Shown: in pieces, positions 45,741-58,768 of the stretch
How the letters are laid out: every line of letters begins with the position of its first letter
How positions within the stretch are numbered: the first letter of the stretch is position 1
Source of the DNA: Pleodorina starrii
Taxonomy: Eukaryota; Chlorophyta; Chlorophyceae; Chlamydomonadales; Volvocaceae
Length of the DNA: 64,000 bases
Direction of reading: 5' to 3'
Assembly: GCA_030267565.1 (NCBI GenBank)
Contig: BRXU01000003.1
Location: forward strand, 62,001 to 126,000
Notes under the pieces: generated by a model
What the model saw: the letters and a program-made list of their open reading frames with translations, nothing else
Database searches by the model: none
Told to the model about the DNA's origin: nothing
Made by a program: the position numbers and the translations under genes

Positions 45741-45812
45741 TTCGTTACCGGGACTCGAACCCGGGTCTCGAGAGTGAGAATCTCGTATCCTAACCGCCTA
45801 GACTATAGCGAA
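45741..45812 (-). tRNA. tRNA-Glu(CTC), one acceptor mismatch
   Basis: The plus strand TTCGTTACC gives an A-C mismatch in the acceptor; shared only with 47604. Confidence 0.65.
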
Positions 45813-46715
45813 TACATGGCCTGGACAACTACACAATAATCCGTAACAACGCATGGTAAGTATGCGCTGCCCTTGCCGGGCAGCACAACTGGTCGAATCC
45901 CACGTGTACGGCTTGCAGGCGCACATGTGTCTACATGGCCTCGCTCGGTAGCCGGCCACATGTAAGAAAGGAAGGCAGACCCATGACATTATGTCAAACA
46001 TGAAGCACCCATCCCTACTTGTGTATTTCAGGATATGATGACCTAGTCTGGCATAGGGATGCAGCTCTTTTAGAATATAATTTTAGTAGAATTATTAGAA
46101 CTTAGAGAAGAATCATCGATGAGCGTTTGGGAGATTCTAGTGTCGTCCTTTTCTCATGCCTCGAAACCAATGCCTGTCATAAATTAAGGCGACAGACCAA
46201 AGTCATTTCCACCCATCCAAAATGGCCGATTCTGGTACCGGGTCGTCAAAGACCACTAGTAAGAAGGATACATACACTTATGGCACGTGTGAGGTTGATG
46301 TGGCGGCCTATCATGACACTTTGAAGGGTGCCAAAGCAAAGAAAAGCACTGTATGGTGGTCACCTTTCACCGTGCTTCTACTCGAGGGTGTTGTACAGCT
46401 TATGTGCACCGTCCATGATTGTAAAATTGGTAGTCCATGTAGATTACTATCTTATTAAATATAAACTTATCCCAAGCCCAATGAGTGCGTTCTCCAGTTG
46501 CCCTTGTCAATTTCTTTCATGGAATGGTTCTGGGGATTTCCTGTCAAGGGCCGGCTTAGGCAAGGCTCTTAATAGCTGCTGCACGCATTAACCAATACTG
46601 CAATATTTGCAGGCATGAAAAACATAGAAGACCCTACAATAGAACGTTTCACTAATGTTCTACTTTTTGACTTTGAAATACCTGGGTGATGAGTCTCACC
46701 CATTAAAACTCCTAT

Positions 46716-46784
46716 TGACCCCAGTGGGACTTGAACCAACCTTCGGATTTGGAATCCGCTGCCCCACCATTGGGCCATGGAGCC
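46716..46784 (-). pseudogene. tRNA-Trp with 3-nt deletion
   Basis: As at 15783. Confidence 0.7.
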
Positions 46785-47603
46785 GCTGCTCATCGGAATA
46801 AAAGTCCTCATCCTGAATACATGCAGAATGCTTGCAACCGCATCATGTGTGTTGACCCATGTGTTGCTGGCAAGGAATGCAGGCCGCAACACTGTGCTGC
46901 GGCCATCCTCTGGTTGGAATCCACACATGGGATTTAAAACATACCCGCACATACCTGGGCCGGCTGCTGAATTTCTTTCATGGTACTTTCTTTCTGGGGA
47001 TTTCCTGTCAAAGGGCCGGCTTAGGCAAAGGCTTTTAGCTACCGCATGCGTGGGCCTTTTGTTCCCTCTTTACGTGACGTGTTCATTGATGGGCATCGCA
47101 TTGCTTCCTCATGTACTTGCTCATACATGTGCCTCTCCTGAATGAAGGAGTTTGGCATCCATATGTCTTTGACGATGGTGCGGTTTGAACCCACACCTAT
47201 ACATACCGAAATGTTTCCTCCCTGAACTAATCCACGGAGTACAGAATTTCTGCACCTTTACTTCTCCGAAACTGCCCACCTTACATTGAGCCGGCCTCAT
47301 CTAGAAGTGCAATCAAAATGTGTGGACACTATTTATGCTTGTAGTGAGGTTTTTAAAAGGTACGCATGTTGCTGGCCAGAGAGACAGACGAGGAAGGAGT
47401 CAATTGATACACTTTTTAACCGCTTACAAATGCGCACGCATTAAAAGGTACGCATGTTGCTGGCCAGAGAGACAGACGAGGAAGGAGTCAATTGATACAC
47501 TTTTTAACCGCTTACAAATGCGCACGCAACCTTACACAGCTGCCCAGCCGGCATCATGATTCCCTACTGTGAGAAACACTGTCATATCCAAGGAAAAAAG
47601 CGT

Positions 47604-47675
47604 TTCGTTACCGGGACTCGAACCCGGGTCTCGAGAGTGAGAATCTCGTATCCTAACCGCCTAGACTATAGCGAA
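47604..47675 (-). tRNA. tRNA-Glu(CTC), one acceptor mismatch
   Basis: Same acceptor change as at 45741. The two host units are adjacent and nearly identical. Confidence 0.65.
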
Positions 47676-48578
47676 TACATGGCCTGGACAACTACACAAT
47701 AATCCGTAACAACGCATGGTAAGTATGCGCTGCCCTTGCCGGGCAGCACAACTGGTCGAATCCCACGTGTACGGCTTGCAGGCGCACATGTGTCTACATG
47801 GCCTCGCTCGGTAGCCGGCCACATGTAAGAAAGGAAGGCAGACCCATGACATTATGTCAAACATGAAGCACCCATCCCTACTTGTGTATTTCAGGATATG
47901 ATGACCTAGTCTGGCATAGGGATGCAGCTCTTTTAGAATATAATTTTAGTAGAATTATTAGAACTTAGAGAAGAATCATCGATGAGCGTTTGGGAGATTC
48001 TAGTGTCGTCCTTTTCTCATGCCTCGAAACCAATGCCTGTCATAAATTAAGGCGACAGACCAAAGTCATTTCCACCCATCCAAAATGGCCGATTCTGGTA
48101 CCGGGTCGTCAAAGACCACTAGTAAGAAGGATACATACACTTATGGCACGTGTGAGGTTGATGTGGCGGCCTATCATGACACTTTGAAGGGTGCCAAAGC
48201 AAAGAAAAGCACTGTATGGTGGTCACCTTTCACCGTGCTTCTACTCGAGGGTGTTGTACAGCTTATGTGCACCGTCCATGATTGTAAAATTGGTAGTCCA
48301 TGTAGATTACTATCTTATTAAATATAAACTTATCCCAAGCCCAATGAGTGCGTTCTCCAGTTGCCCTTGTCAATTTCTTTCATGGAATGGTTCTGGGGAT
48401 TTCCTGTCAAGGGCCGGCTTAGGCAAGGCTCTTAATAGCTGCTGCACGCATTAACCAATACTGCAATATTTGCAGGCATGAAAAACATAGAAGACCCTAC
48501 AATAGAACGTTTCACTAATGTTCTACTTTTTGACTTTGAAATACCTGGGTGATGAGTCTCACCCATTAAAACTCCTAT

Positions 48579-48647
48579 TGACCCCAGTGGGACTTGAACC
48601 AACCTTCGGATTTGGAATCCGCTGCCCCACCATTGGGCCATGGAGCC
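48579..48647 (-). pseudogene. tRNA-Trp with 3-nt deletion
   Basis: As at 15783. Confidence 0.7.
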
Positions 48648-49466
48648 GCTGCTCATCGGAATAAAAGTCCTCATCCTGAATACATGCAGAATGCTTGCAA
48701 CCGCATCATGTGTGTTGACCCATGTGTTGCTGGCAAGGAATGCAGGCCGCAACACTGTGCTGCGGCCATCCTCTGGTTGGAATCCACACATGGGATTTAA
48801 AACATACCCGCACATACCTGGGCCGGCTGCTGAATTTCTTTCATGGTACTTTCTTTCTGGGGATTTCCTGTCAAAGGGCCGGCTTAGGCAAAGGCTTTTA
48901 GCTACCGCATGCGTGGGCCTTTTGTTCCCTCTTTACGTGACGTGTTCATTGATGGGCATCGCATTGCTTCCTCATGTACTTGCTCATACATGTGCCTCTC
49001 CTGAATGAAGGAGTTTGGCATCCATATGTCTTTGACGATGGTGCGGTTTGAACCCACACCTATACATACCGAAATGTTTCCTCCCTGAACTAATCCACGG
49101 AGTACAGAATTTCTGCACCTTTACTTCTCCGAAACTGCCCACCTTACGTTGAGCCGGCCTCATCTAGAAGTGCAATCAAAATGTGTGGACACTATTTATG
49201 CTTGTAGTGAGGTTTTTAAAAGGTACGCATGTTGCTGGCCAGAGAGACAGACGAGGAAGGAGTCAATTGATACACTTTTTAACCGCTTACAAATGCGCAC
49301 GCATTAAAAGGTACGCATGTTGCTGGCCAGAGAGACAGACGAGGAAGGAGTCAATTGATACACTTTTTAACCGCTTACAAATGCGCACGCAACCTTACAC
49401 AGCTGCCCAGCCGGCATCATGATTCCCTACTGTGAGAAACACTGTCATATCCAAGGAAAAAAGCGT

Positions 49467-49538
49467 TTCGCTACCGGGACTCGAACCCGGGTCTCGAGAG
49501 TGAGAATCTCGTATCCTAACCGCCTAGACTATAGCGAA
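49467..49538 (-). tRNA. tRNA-Glu(CTC), intact
   Basis: Mature sequence as at 16582. Confidence 0.9.
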
Positions 49539-50441
49539 TACATGGCCTGGACAACTACACAATAATCCGTAACAACGCATGGTAAGTATGCGCTGCCCTT
49601 GCCGGGCAGCACAACTGGTCGAATCCCACGTGTACGGCTTGCAGGCGCACATGTGTCTACATGGCCTCGCTCGGTAGCCGGCCACATGTAAGAAAGGAAG
49701 GCAGACCCATGACATTATGTCAAACATGAAGCACCCATCCCTACTTGTGTATTTCAGGATATGATGACCTAGTCTGGCATAGGGATGCAGCTCTTTTAGA
49801 ATATAATTTTAGTAGAATTATTAGAACTTAGAGAAGAATCATCGATGAGCGTTTGGGAGATTCTAGTGTCGTCCTTTTCTCATGCCTCGAAACCAATGCC
49901 TGTCATAAATTAAGGCGACAGACCAAAGTCATTTCCGCCCATCCAAAATGGCCGATTCTGGTACCGGGTCGTCAAAGACCACTAGTAAGAAGGATACATA
50001 CACTTATGGCACGTGTGAGGTTGATGTGGCGGCCTATCATGACACTTTGAAGGGTGCCAAAGCAAAGAAAAGCACTGTATGGTGGTCACCTTTCACCGTG
50101 CTTCTACTCGAGGGTGTTGTACAGCTTATGTGCACCGTCCATGATTGTAAAATTGGTAGTCCATATAGATTACTATCTTATTAAATATAAACTTATCCCA
50201 AGCCCAATGAGTGCGTTCTCCAGTTGCCCTTGTCAATTTCTTTCATGGAATGGTTCTGGGGATTTCCTGTCAAGGGCCGGCTTAGGCAAGGCTCTTAATA
50301 GCTGCTGCACGCATTAACCAATACTGCAATATTTGCAGGCATGAAAAACATAGAAGACCCTACAATAGAACGTTTCACTAATGTTCTACTTTTTGACTTT
50401 GAAATACCTGGGTGATGAGTCTCACCCATTAAAACTCCTAT

Positions 50442-50510
50442 TGACCCCAGTGGGACTTGAACCAACCTTCGGATTTGGAATCCGCTGCCCCACCATTGGG
50501 CCATGGAGCC
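50442..50510 (-). pseudogene. tRNA-Trp with 3-nt deletion
   Basis: As at 15783. Confidence 0.7.
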
Positions 50511-51241
50511 GCTGCTCATCGGAATAAAAGTCCTCATCCTGAATACATGCAGAATGCTTGCAACCGCATCATGTGTGTTGACCCATGTGTTGCTGGCAAG
50601 GAATGCAGGCCGCAACACTGTGCTGCGGCCATCCTCTGGTTGGAATCCACACATGGGATTTAAAACATACCCGCACATACCTGGGCCGGCTGCTGAATTT
50701 CTTTCATGGTACTTTCTTTCTGGGGATTTCCTGTCAAAGGGCCGGCTTAGGCAAAGGCTTTTAGCTACCGCATGCGTGGGCCTTTTGTTCCCTTTTTACG
50801 TGACGTGTTCATTGATGGGCATCGCATTGCTTCCTCATGTACTTGCTCATACATGTGCCTCTCCTGAATGAAGGAGTTTGGCATCCATATGTCTTTGACG
50901 ATGGTGCGGTTTGAACCCACACCTATACATACCGAAATGTTTCCTCCCTGAACTAATCCACGGAGTACAGAATTTCTGCACCTTTACTTCTCCGAAAGTG
51001 CCCACCTTACGTTGAGCCGGCCTCATCTAGAAGTGCAATCAAAATGTGTGGACACTATTTATGCTTGTAGTGAGGTTTTTAAAAGGTACGCATGTCGCTG
51101 GCCAGAGAGACAGACGAGGAAGGAGTCAATTGATACACTTTTTAACCGCTTACAAATGCGCACGCAACCTTACACAGCTGCCCAGCCGGCATCATGATTC
51201 CCTACTGTGAGAAACACTGTCATATCCAAGGAAAAAAGCGT

Positions 51242-51313
51242 TTCGCTACCGGGACTCGAACCCGGGTCTCGTGAGTGAGAATCTCGTATCCTAACCGCCT
51301 AGACTATAGCGAA
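51242..51313 (-). tRNA. tRNA-Glu(CTC), anticodon-stem mismatch
   Basis: The plus strand CTCGTGAGTG replaces the middle anticodon-stem pair with A29-A41. It is shared with 54898 but not with the copy between them. Confidence 0.6.
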
Positions 51314-52221
51314 TACATGGCCTGGACAACTACACAATAATCCGTAACAACGCATGGTAAGTATGCGCTGCCCTTGCCGGGCAGCACAACTGGTCGAATC
51401 CCACGTGTACGGCTTGCAGGCGCACATGTGTCTACATGGCCTCGCTCGGTAGCCGGCCACATGTAAGAAAGGAAGGCAGACCCATGACATTATGTCAAAC
51501 ATGAAGCACCCATCCCTACTTGTGTATTTCAGGATATGATGACCTAGTCTGGCATGGCATAGGGATGCAGCTCTTTTAGAATATAATTTTAGTAGAATTA
51601 TTAGAACTTAGAGAAGAATCATCGATGAGCGTTTGGGAGATTCTAGTGTCGTCCTTTTCTCATGCCTCGAAACCAATGCCTGTCATAAATTAAGGCGACA
51701 GACCAAAGTCATTTCCGCCCATCCAAAATGGCCGATTCTGGTACCGGGTCGTCAAAGACCACTAGTAAGAAGGATACATACACTTATGGCACGTGTGAGG
51801 TTGATGTGGCGGCCTATCATGACACTTTGAAGGGTGCCAAAGCAAAGAAAAGCACTGTATGGTGGTCACCTTTCACCGTGCTTCTACTCGAGGGTGTTGT
51901 ACAGCTTATGTGCACCGTCCATGATTGTAAAATTGGTAGTCCATATAGATTACTATCTTATTAAATATAAACTTATCCCAAGCCCAATGAGTGCGTTCTC
52001 CAGTTGCCCTTGTCAATTTCTTTCATGGAATGGTTCTGGGGATTTCCTGTCAAGGGCCGGCTTAGGCAAGGCTCTTAATAGCTGCTGCACGCATTAACCA
52101 ATACTGCAATATTTGCAGGCATGAAAAACATAGAAGACCCTACAATAGAACGTTTCACTAATGTTCTACTTTTTGACTTTGAAATACCTGGGTGATGAGT
52201 CTCACCCATTAAAACTCCTAT

Positions 52222-52290
52222 TGACCCCAGTGGGACTTGAACCAACCTTCGGATTTGGAATCCGCTGCCCCACCATTGGGCCATGGAGCC
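52222..52290 (-). pseudogene. tRNA-Trp with 3-nt deletion
   Basis: As at 15783; last of the continuous deleted run. Confidence 0.7.
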
Positions 52291-53109
52291 GCTGCTCATC
52301 GGAATAAAAGTCCTCATCCTGAATACATGCAGAATGCTTGCAACCGCATCATGTGTGTTGACCCATGTGTTGCTGGCAAGGAATGCAGGCCGCAACACTG
52401 TGCTGCGGCCATCCTCTGGTTGGAATCCACACATGGGATTTAAAACATACCCGCACATACCTGGGCCGGCTGCTGAATTTCTTTCATGGTACTTTCTTTC
52501 TGGGGATTTCCTGTCAAAGGGCCGGCTTAGGCAAAGGCTTTTAGCTACCGCATGCGTGGGCCTTTTGTTCCCTTTTTACGTGACGTGTTCATTGATGGGC
52601 ATCGCATTGCTTCCTCATGTACTTGCTCATACATGTGCCTCTCCTGAATGAAGGAGTTTGGCATCCATATGTCTTTGACGATGGTGCGGTTTGAACCCAC
52701 ACCTATACATACCGAAATGTTTCCTCCCTGAACTAATCCACGGAGTACAGAATTTCTGCACCTTTACTTCTCCGAAACTGCCCACCTTACGTTGAGCCGG
52801 CCTCATCTAGAAGTGCAATCAAAATGTGTGGACACTATTTATGCTTGTAGTGAGGTTTTTAAAAGGTACGCATGTCGCTGGCCAGAGAGACAGACGAGGA
52901 AGGAGTCAATTGATACACTTTTTAACCGCTTACAAATGCGCACGCATTAAAAGGTACGCATGTTGCTGGCCAGAGAGACAGACGAGGAAGGAGTCAATTG
53001 ATACACTTTTTAACCGCTTACAAATGCGCACGCAACCTTACACAGCTGCCCAGCCGGCATCATGATTCCCTACTGTGAGAAACACTGTCATATCCAAGGA
53101 AAAAAGCGT

Positions 53110-53181
53110 TTCGCTACCGGGACTCGAACCCGGGTCTCGAGAGTGAGAATCTCGTATCCTAACCGCCTAGACTATAGCGAA
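53110..53181 (-). tRNA. tRNA-Glu(CTC), intact
   Basis: Mature sequence as at 16582. Confidence 0.9.
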
Positions 53182-54084
53182 TACATGGCCTGGACAACTA
53201 CACAATAATCCGTAACAACGCATGGTAAGTATGCGCTGCCCTTGCCGGGCAGCACAACTGGTCGAATCCCACGTGTACGGCTTGCAGGCGCACATGTGTC
53301 TACATGGCCTCGCTCGGTAGCCGGCCACATGTAAGAAAGGAAGGCAGACCCATGACATTATGTCAAACATGAAGCACCCATCCCTACTTGTGTATTTCAG
53401 GATATGATGACCTAGTCTGGCATAGGGATGCAGCTCTTTTAGAATATAATTTTAGTAGAATTATTAGAACTTAGAGAAGAATCATCGATGAGCGTTTGGG
53501 AGATTCTAGTGTCGTCCTTTTCTCATGCCTCGAAACCAATGCCTGTCATAAATTAAGGCGACAGACCAAAGTCATTTCCGCCCATCCAAAATGGCCGATT
53601 CTGGTACCGGGTCGTCAAAGACCACTAGTAAGAAGGATACATACACTTATGGCACGTGTGAGGTTGATGTGGCGGCCTATCATGACACTTTGAAGGGTGC
53701 CAAAGCAAAGAAAAGCACTGTATGGTGGTCACCTTTCACCGTGCTTCTACTCGAGGGTGTTGTACAGCTTATGTGCACCGTCCATGATTGTAAAATTGGT
53801 AGTCCATATAGATTACTATCTTATTAAATATAAACTTATCCCAAGCCCAATGAGTGCGTTCTCCAGTTGCCCTTGTCAATTTCTTTCATGGAATGGTTCT
53901 GGGGATTTCCTGTCAAGGGCCGGCTTAGGCAAGGCTCTTAATAGCTGCTGCACGCATTAACCAATACTGCAATATTTGCAGGCATGAAAAACATAGAAGA
54001 CCCTACAATAGAACGTTTCACTAATGTTCTACTTTTTGACTTTGAAATACCTGGGTGATGAGTCTCACCCATTAAAACTCCTAT

Positions 54085-54156
54085 TGACCCCAGTGGGACT
54101 TGAACCCACAACCTTCGGATTTGGAATCCGCTGCCCCACCATTGGGCCATGGAGCC
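54085..54156 (-). tRNA. tRNA-Trp(CCA), intact
   Basis: Structurally identical to the copy at 4942. Confidence 0.88.
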
Positions 54157-54897
54157 GCTGCTCATCGGAATAAAAGTCCTCATCCTGAATACATGCAGAA
54201 TGCTTGCAACCGCATCATGTGTGTTGACCCATGTGTTGCTGGCAAGGAATGCAGGCCGCAACACTGTGCTGCGGCCATCCTCTGGTTGGAATCCACACAT
54301 GGGATTTAAAACATACCCGCACATACCTGGGCCGGCTGCTGAATTTCTTTCATGGTACTTTCTTTCTGGGGATTTCCTGTCAAAGGGCCGGCTTAGGCAA
54401 AGGCTTTTAGCTACCGCATGCGTGGGCCTTTTGTTCCCTTTTTACGTGACGTGTTCATTGATGGGCATCGCATTGCTTCCTCATGTACTTGCTCATACAT
54501 GTGCCTCTCCTGAATGAAGGAGTTTGGCATCCATATGTCTTTGACGATGGTGCGGTTTGAACCCACACCTATACATACCGAAATGTTTCCTCCCTGAACT
54601 AATCCACGGAGTACAGAATTTCTGCACCTTCACTTCTCCGAAAGTGCCCACCTTACGTTGAGCCGGCCTCATCTAGAAGTGCAACCAAAATGTGTGGACA
54701 CTATTTATGCTTGTAGTGAGGTTTTTAAAAGGTACGCATGTCGCTGGCCAGAGAGACAGACGAGGAAGGAGTCAATTGATACACTTTTTAACCGCTTACA
54801 AATGCGCACGCAACCTTACACAGCTGCCCAGCCGGCATCATGATTCCCTACTGTGAGAAACACTGTCATATCCAAGGAAAAAAGCGTTTCGCTACCG

Positions 54898-54969
54898 GGA
54901 CTCGAACCCGGGTCTCGTGAGTGAGAATCTCGTATCCTAACCGCCTAGACTATAGCGAATACATGGCCT
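54898..54969 (-). tRNA. tRNA-Glu(CTC), anticodon-stem mismatch
   Basis: Same A29-A41 change as at 51242. Confidence 0.6.
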
Positions 54970-55867
54970 GGACAACTACACAATAATCCGTAACAACGCA
55001 TGGTAAGTATGCGCTGCCCTTGCCGGGCAGCACAACTGGTCGAATCCCACGTGTACGGCTTGCAGGCGCACATGTGTCTACATGGCCTCGCTCGGTAGCC
55101 GGCCACATGTAAGAAAGGAAGGCAGACCCATGACATTATGTCAAACATGAAGCACCCATCCCTACTTGTGTATTTCAGGATATGATGACCTAGTCTGGCA
55201 TGGCATAGGGATGCAGCTCTTTTAGAATATAATTTTAGTAGAATTATTAGAACTTAGAGAAGAATCATCGATGAGCGTTTAGGAGATTCTAGTGTCGTCC
55301 TTTTCTCATGCCTCGAAACCAATGCCTGTCATAAATTAAGGCGACAGACCAAAGTCATTTCCGCCCATCCAAAATGGCCGATTCTGGTACCGGGTCGTCA
55401 AAGACCACTAGTAAGAAGGATACATACACTTATGGCACGTGTGAGGTTGATGTGGCGGCCTATCATGACACTTTGAAGGGTGCCAAAGCAAAGAAAAGCA
55501 CTGTATGGTGGTCACCTTTCACCGTGCTTCTACTCGAGGGTGTTGTACAGCTTATGTGCACCGTCCATGATTGTAAAATTGGTAGTCCATATAGATTACT
55601 ATCTTATTAAATATAAACTTATCCCAAGCCCAATGAGTGCGTTCTCCAGTTGCCCTTGTCAATTTCTTTCATGGAATGGTTCTGGGGATTTCCTGTCAAG
55701 GGCCGGCTTAGGCAAGGCTCTTAATAGCTGCTGCACGCATTAACCAATACTGCAATATTTGCAGGCATGAAAAACATAGAAGACCCTACAATAGAACGTT
55801 TCACTAATGTTCTACTTTTTGACTTTGAAATACCTGGGTGATGAGTCTCACCCATTAAAACTCCTAT

Positions 55868-55939
55868 TGACCCCAGTGGGACTTGAACCCACAACCTTCG
55901 GATTTGGAATCCGCTGCCCCACCATTGGGCCATGGAGCC
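55868..55939 (-). tRNA. tRNA-Trp(CCA), intact
   Basis: Structurally identical to the copy at 4942. Confidence 0.88.
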
Positions 55940-56670
55940 GCTGCTCATCGGAATAAAAGTCCTCATCCTGAATACATGCAGAATGCTTGCAACCGCATCA
56001 TGTGTGTTGACCCATGTGTTGCTGGCAAGGAATGCAGGCCGCAACACTGTGATGCGGCCATCCTCTGGTTGGAATCCACACATGGGATTTAAAACATACC
56101 CGCACATACCTGGGCCGGCTGCTGAATTTCTTTCATGGTACTTTCTTTCTGGGGATTTCCTGTCAAAGGGCCGGCTTAGGCAAAGGCTTTTAGCTACCGC
56201 ATGCGTGGGCCTTTTGTTCCCTTTTTACGTGACGTGTTCATTGATGGGCATCGCATTGCTTCCTCATGTACTTGCTCATACATGTGCCTCTCCTGAATGA
56301 AGGAGTTTGGCATCCATATGTCTTTGACGATGGTGCGGTTTGAACCCACACCTATACATACCGAAATGTTTCCTCCCTGAACTAATCCACGGAGTACAGA
56401 ATTTCTGCACCTTCACTTCTCCGAAAGTGCCCACCTTACGTTGAGCCGGCCTCATCTAGAAGTGCAACCAAAATGTGTGGACACTATTTATGCTTGTAGT
56501 GAGGTTTTTAAAAGGTACGCATGTCGCTGGCCAGAGAGACAGACGAGGAAGGAGTCAATTGATACACTTTTTAACCGCTTACAAATGCGCACGCAACCTT
56601 ACACAGCTGCCCAGCCGGCATCATGATTCCCTACTGTGAGAAACACTGTCATATCCAAGGAAAAAAGCGT

Positions 56671-56742
56671 TTCGCTACCGGGACTCGAACCCGGGTCTCG
56701 AGAGTGAGAATCTCGTATCCTAACCGCCTAGACTATAGCGAA
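56671..56742 (-). tRNA. tRNA-Glu(CTC), intact
   Basis: Mature sequence as at 16582. Confidence 0.9.
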
Positions 56743-57650
56743 TACATGGCCTGGACAACTACACAATAATCCGTAACAACGCATGGTAAGTATGCGCTGC
56801 CCTTGCCGGGCAGCACAACTGGTCGAATCCCACGTGTACGGCTTGCAGGCGCACATGTGTCTACATGGCCTCGCTCGGTAGCCGGCCACATGTAAGAAAG
56901 GAAGGCAGACCCATGACATTATGTCAAACATGAAGCACCCATCCCTACTTGTGTATTTCAGGATATGATGACCTAGTCTGGCATGGCATAGGGATGCAGC
57001 TCTTTTAGAATATAATTTTAGTAGAATTATTAGAACTTAGAGAAGAATCATCGATGAGCGTTTAGGAGATTCTAGTGTCGTCCTTTTCTCATGCCTCGAA
57101 ACCAATGCCTGTCATAAATTAAGGCGACAGACCAAAGTCATTTCCGCCCATCCAAAATGGCCGATTCTGGTACCGGGTCGTCAAAGACCACTAGTAAGAA
57201 GGATACATACACTTATGGCACGTGTGAGGTTGATGTGGCGGCCTATCATGACACTTTGAAGGGTGCCAAAGCAAAGAAAAGCACTGTATGGTGGTCACCT
57301 TTCACCGTGCTTCTACTCGAGGGTGTTGTACAGCTTATGTGCACCGTCCATGATTGTAAAATTGGTAGTCCATATAGATTACTATCTTATTAAATATAAA
57401 CTTATCCCAAGCCCAATGAGTGCGTTCTCCAGTTGCCCTTGTCAATTTCTTTCATGGAATGGTTCTGGGGATTTCCTGTCAAGGGCCGGCTTAGGCAAGG
57501 CTCTTAATAGCTGCTGCACGCATTAACCAATACTGCAATATTTGCAGGCATGAAAAACATAGAAGACCCTACAATAGAACGTTTCACTAATGTTCTACTT
57601 TTTGACTTTGAAATACCTGGGTGATGAGTCTCACCCATTAAAACTCCTAT

Positions 57651-57719
57651 TGACCCCAGTGGGCCTTGAACCAACCTTCGGATTTGGAATCCGCTGCCCC
57701 ACCATTGGGCCATGGAGCC
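57651..57719 (-). pseudogene. tRNA-Trp with 3-nt deletion plus T-loop change
   Basis: The same double lesion as at 33550. Confidence 0.75.
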
Positions 57720-58441
57720 GCTGCTCATCGGAATAAAAGTCCTCATCCTGAATACATGCAGAATGCTTGCAACCGCATCATGTGTGTTGACCCATGTGTT
57801 GCTGGCAAGGAATGCAGGCCGCAACACTGTGCTGCGGCCATCCTCTGGTTGGAATCCACACATGCGATTTAAAACATACCCGCACATACCTGGGCCGGCT
57901 GCTGAATTTCTTTCATGGTACTTTCTTTCTGGGGATTTCCTGTCAAAGGGCCGGCTTAGGCAAAGGCTTTTAGCTACCGCATGCGTGGGCCTTTTGTTCC
58001 CTTTTTACGTGACGTGTTCATTGATGGGCATCGCATTGCTTCCTCATGTACTTGCTCATACATGTGCCTATCCTGAATGAAGGAGTTTGGCATCCATATG
58101 TCTTTGACGATGGTGCGGTTTGAACCCACACCTATACATACCGAAATGTTTCCTCCCTGAACTAATCCACGGAGTACAGAATTTCTGCACCTTTACTTCT
58201 CCGAAAGTGCCCACCTTACGTTGAGCCGGCCTCATCTAGAAGTGCAATCAAAATGTGTGGACACTATTTATGCTTGTAGTGAGGGTTTTAAAAGGTACGC
58301 ATGTCGCTGGCCAGAGAGACAGACGAGGAAGGAGTCAATTGATACCTTTTTTAACCGCTTACAAATGCGCACGCAACCGTACACAGCTGCCCAGCCGGCA
58401 TCATGATTCCCTACTGTGAGAAACACTGTCATATCCAAGGA

Positions 58442-58465
58442 AAAAAGCGTTTCGCTGCCCTTGCC
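58442..58465. other. Junction where tRNA-Glu has been deleted
   Basis: Normal units read GCGTTTCGCTACCGGG, then the tRNA, then GCGCTGCCCTTGCC. Here GCGTTTCGCT runs directly into GCCCTTGCC. The CGCT shared by both ends points to a microhomology deletion of about 0.14 kb that removed tRNA-Glu and its 5' flank. Confidence 0.75.
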
Positions 58466-58768
58466 GGGCAGCACAACTGGTCGAATCCCACGTGTACGGC
58501 TTGCAGGCGCACATGTGTCTACATGGCCTCGCTCGGTAGCCGGCCACATGTAAGAAAGGAAGGCAGACCCATGACATTATGTCGTACATGAAGCACCCAT
58601 CCCTACTTGTGTATTTCAGGATATGATGACCTAGTCTGGCATAGGGATGCAGCTCTTTTAGAATATAATTTTAGTAGAATTATTAGAACTTAGAGAAGAA
58701 TCATCGATGAGCGTTTAGGAGATTCTAGTATCGTCCTTTTCTCATGCCTCGAAACCAATGCCTGTCAT

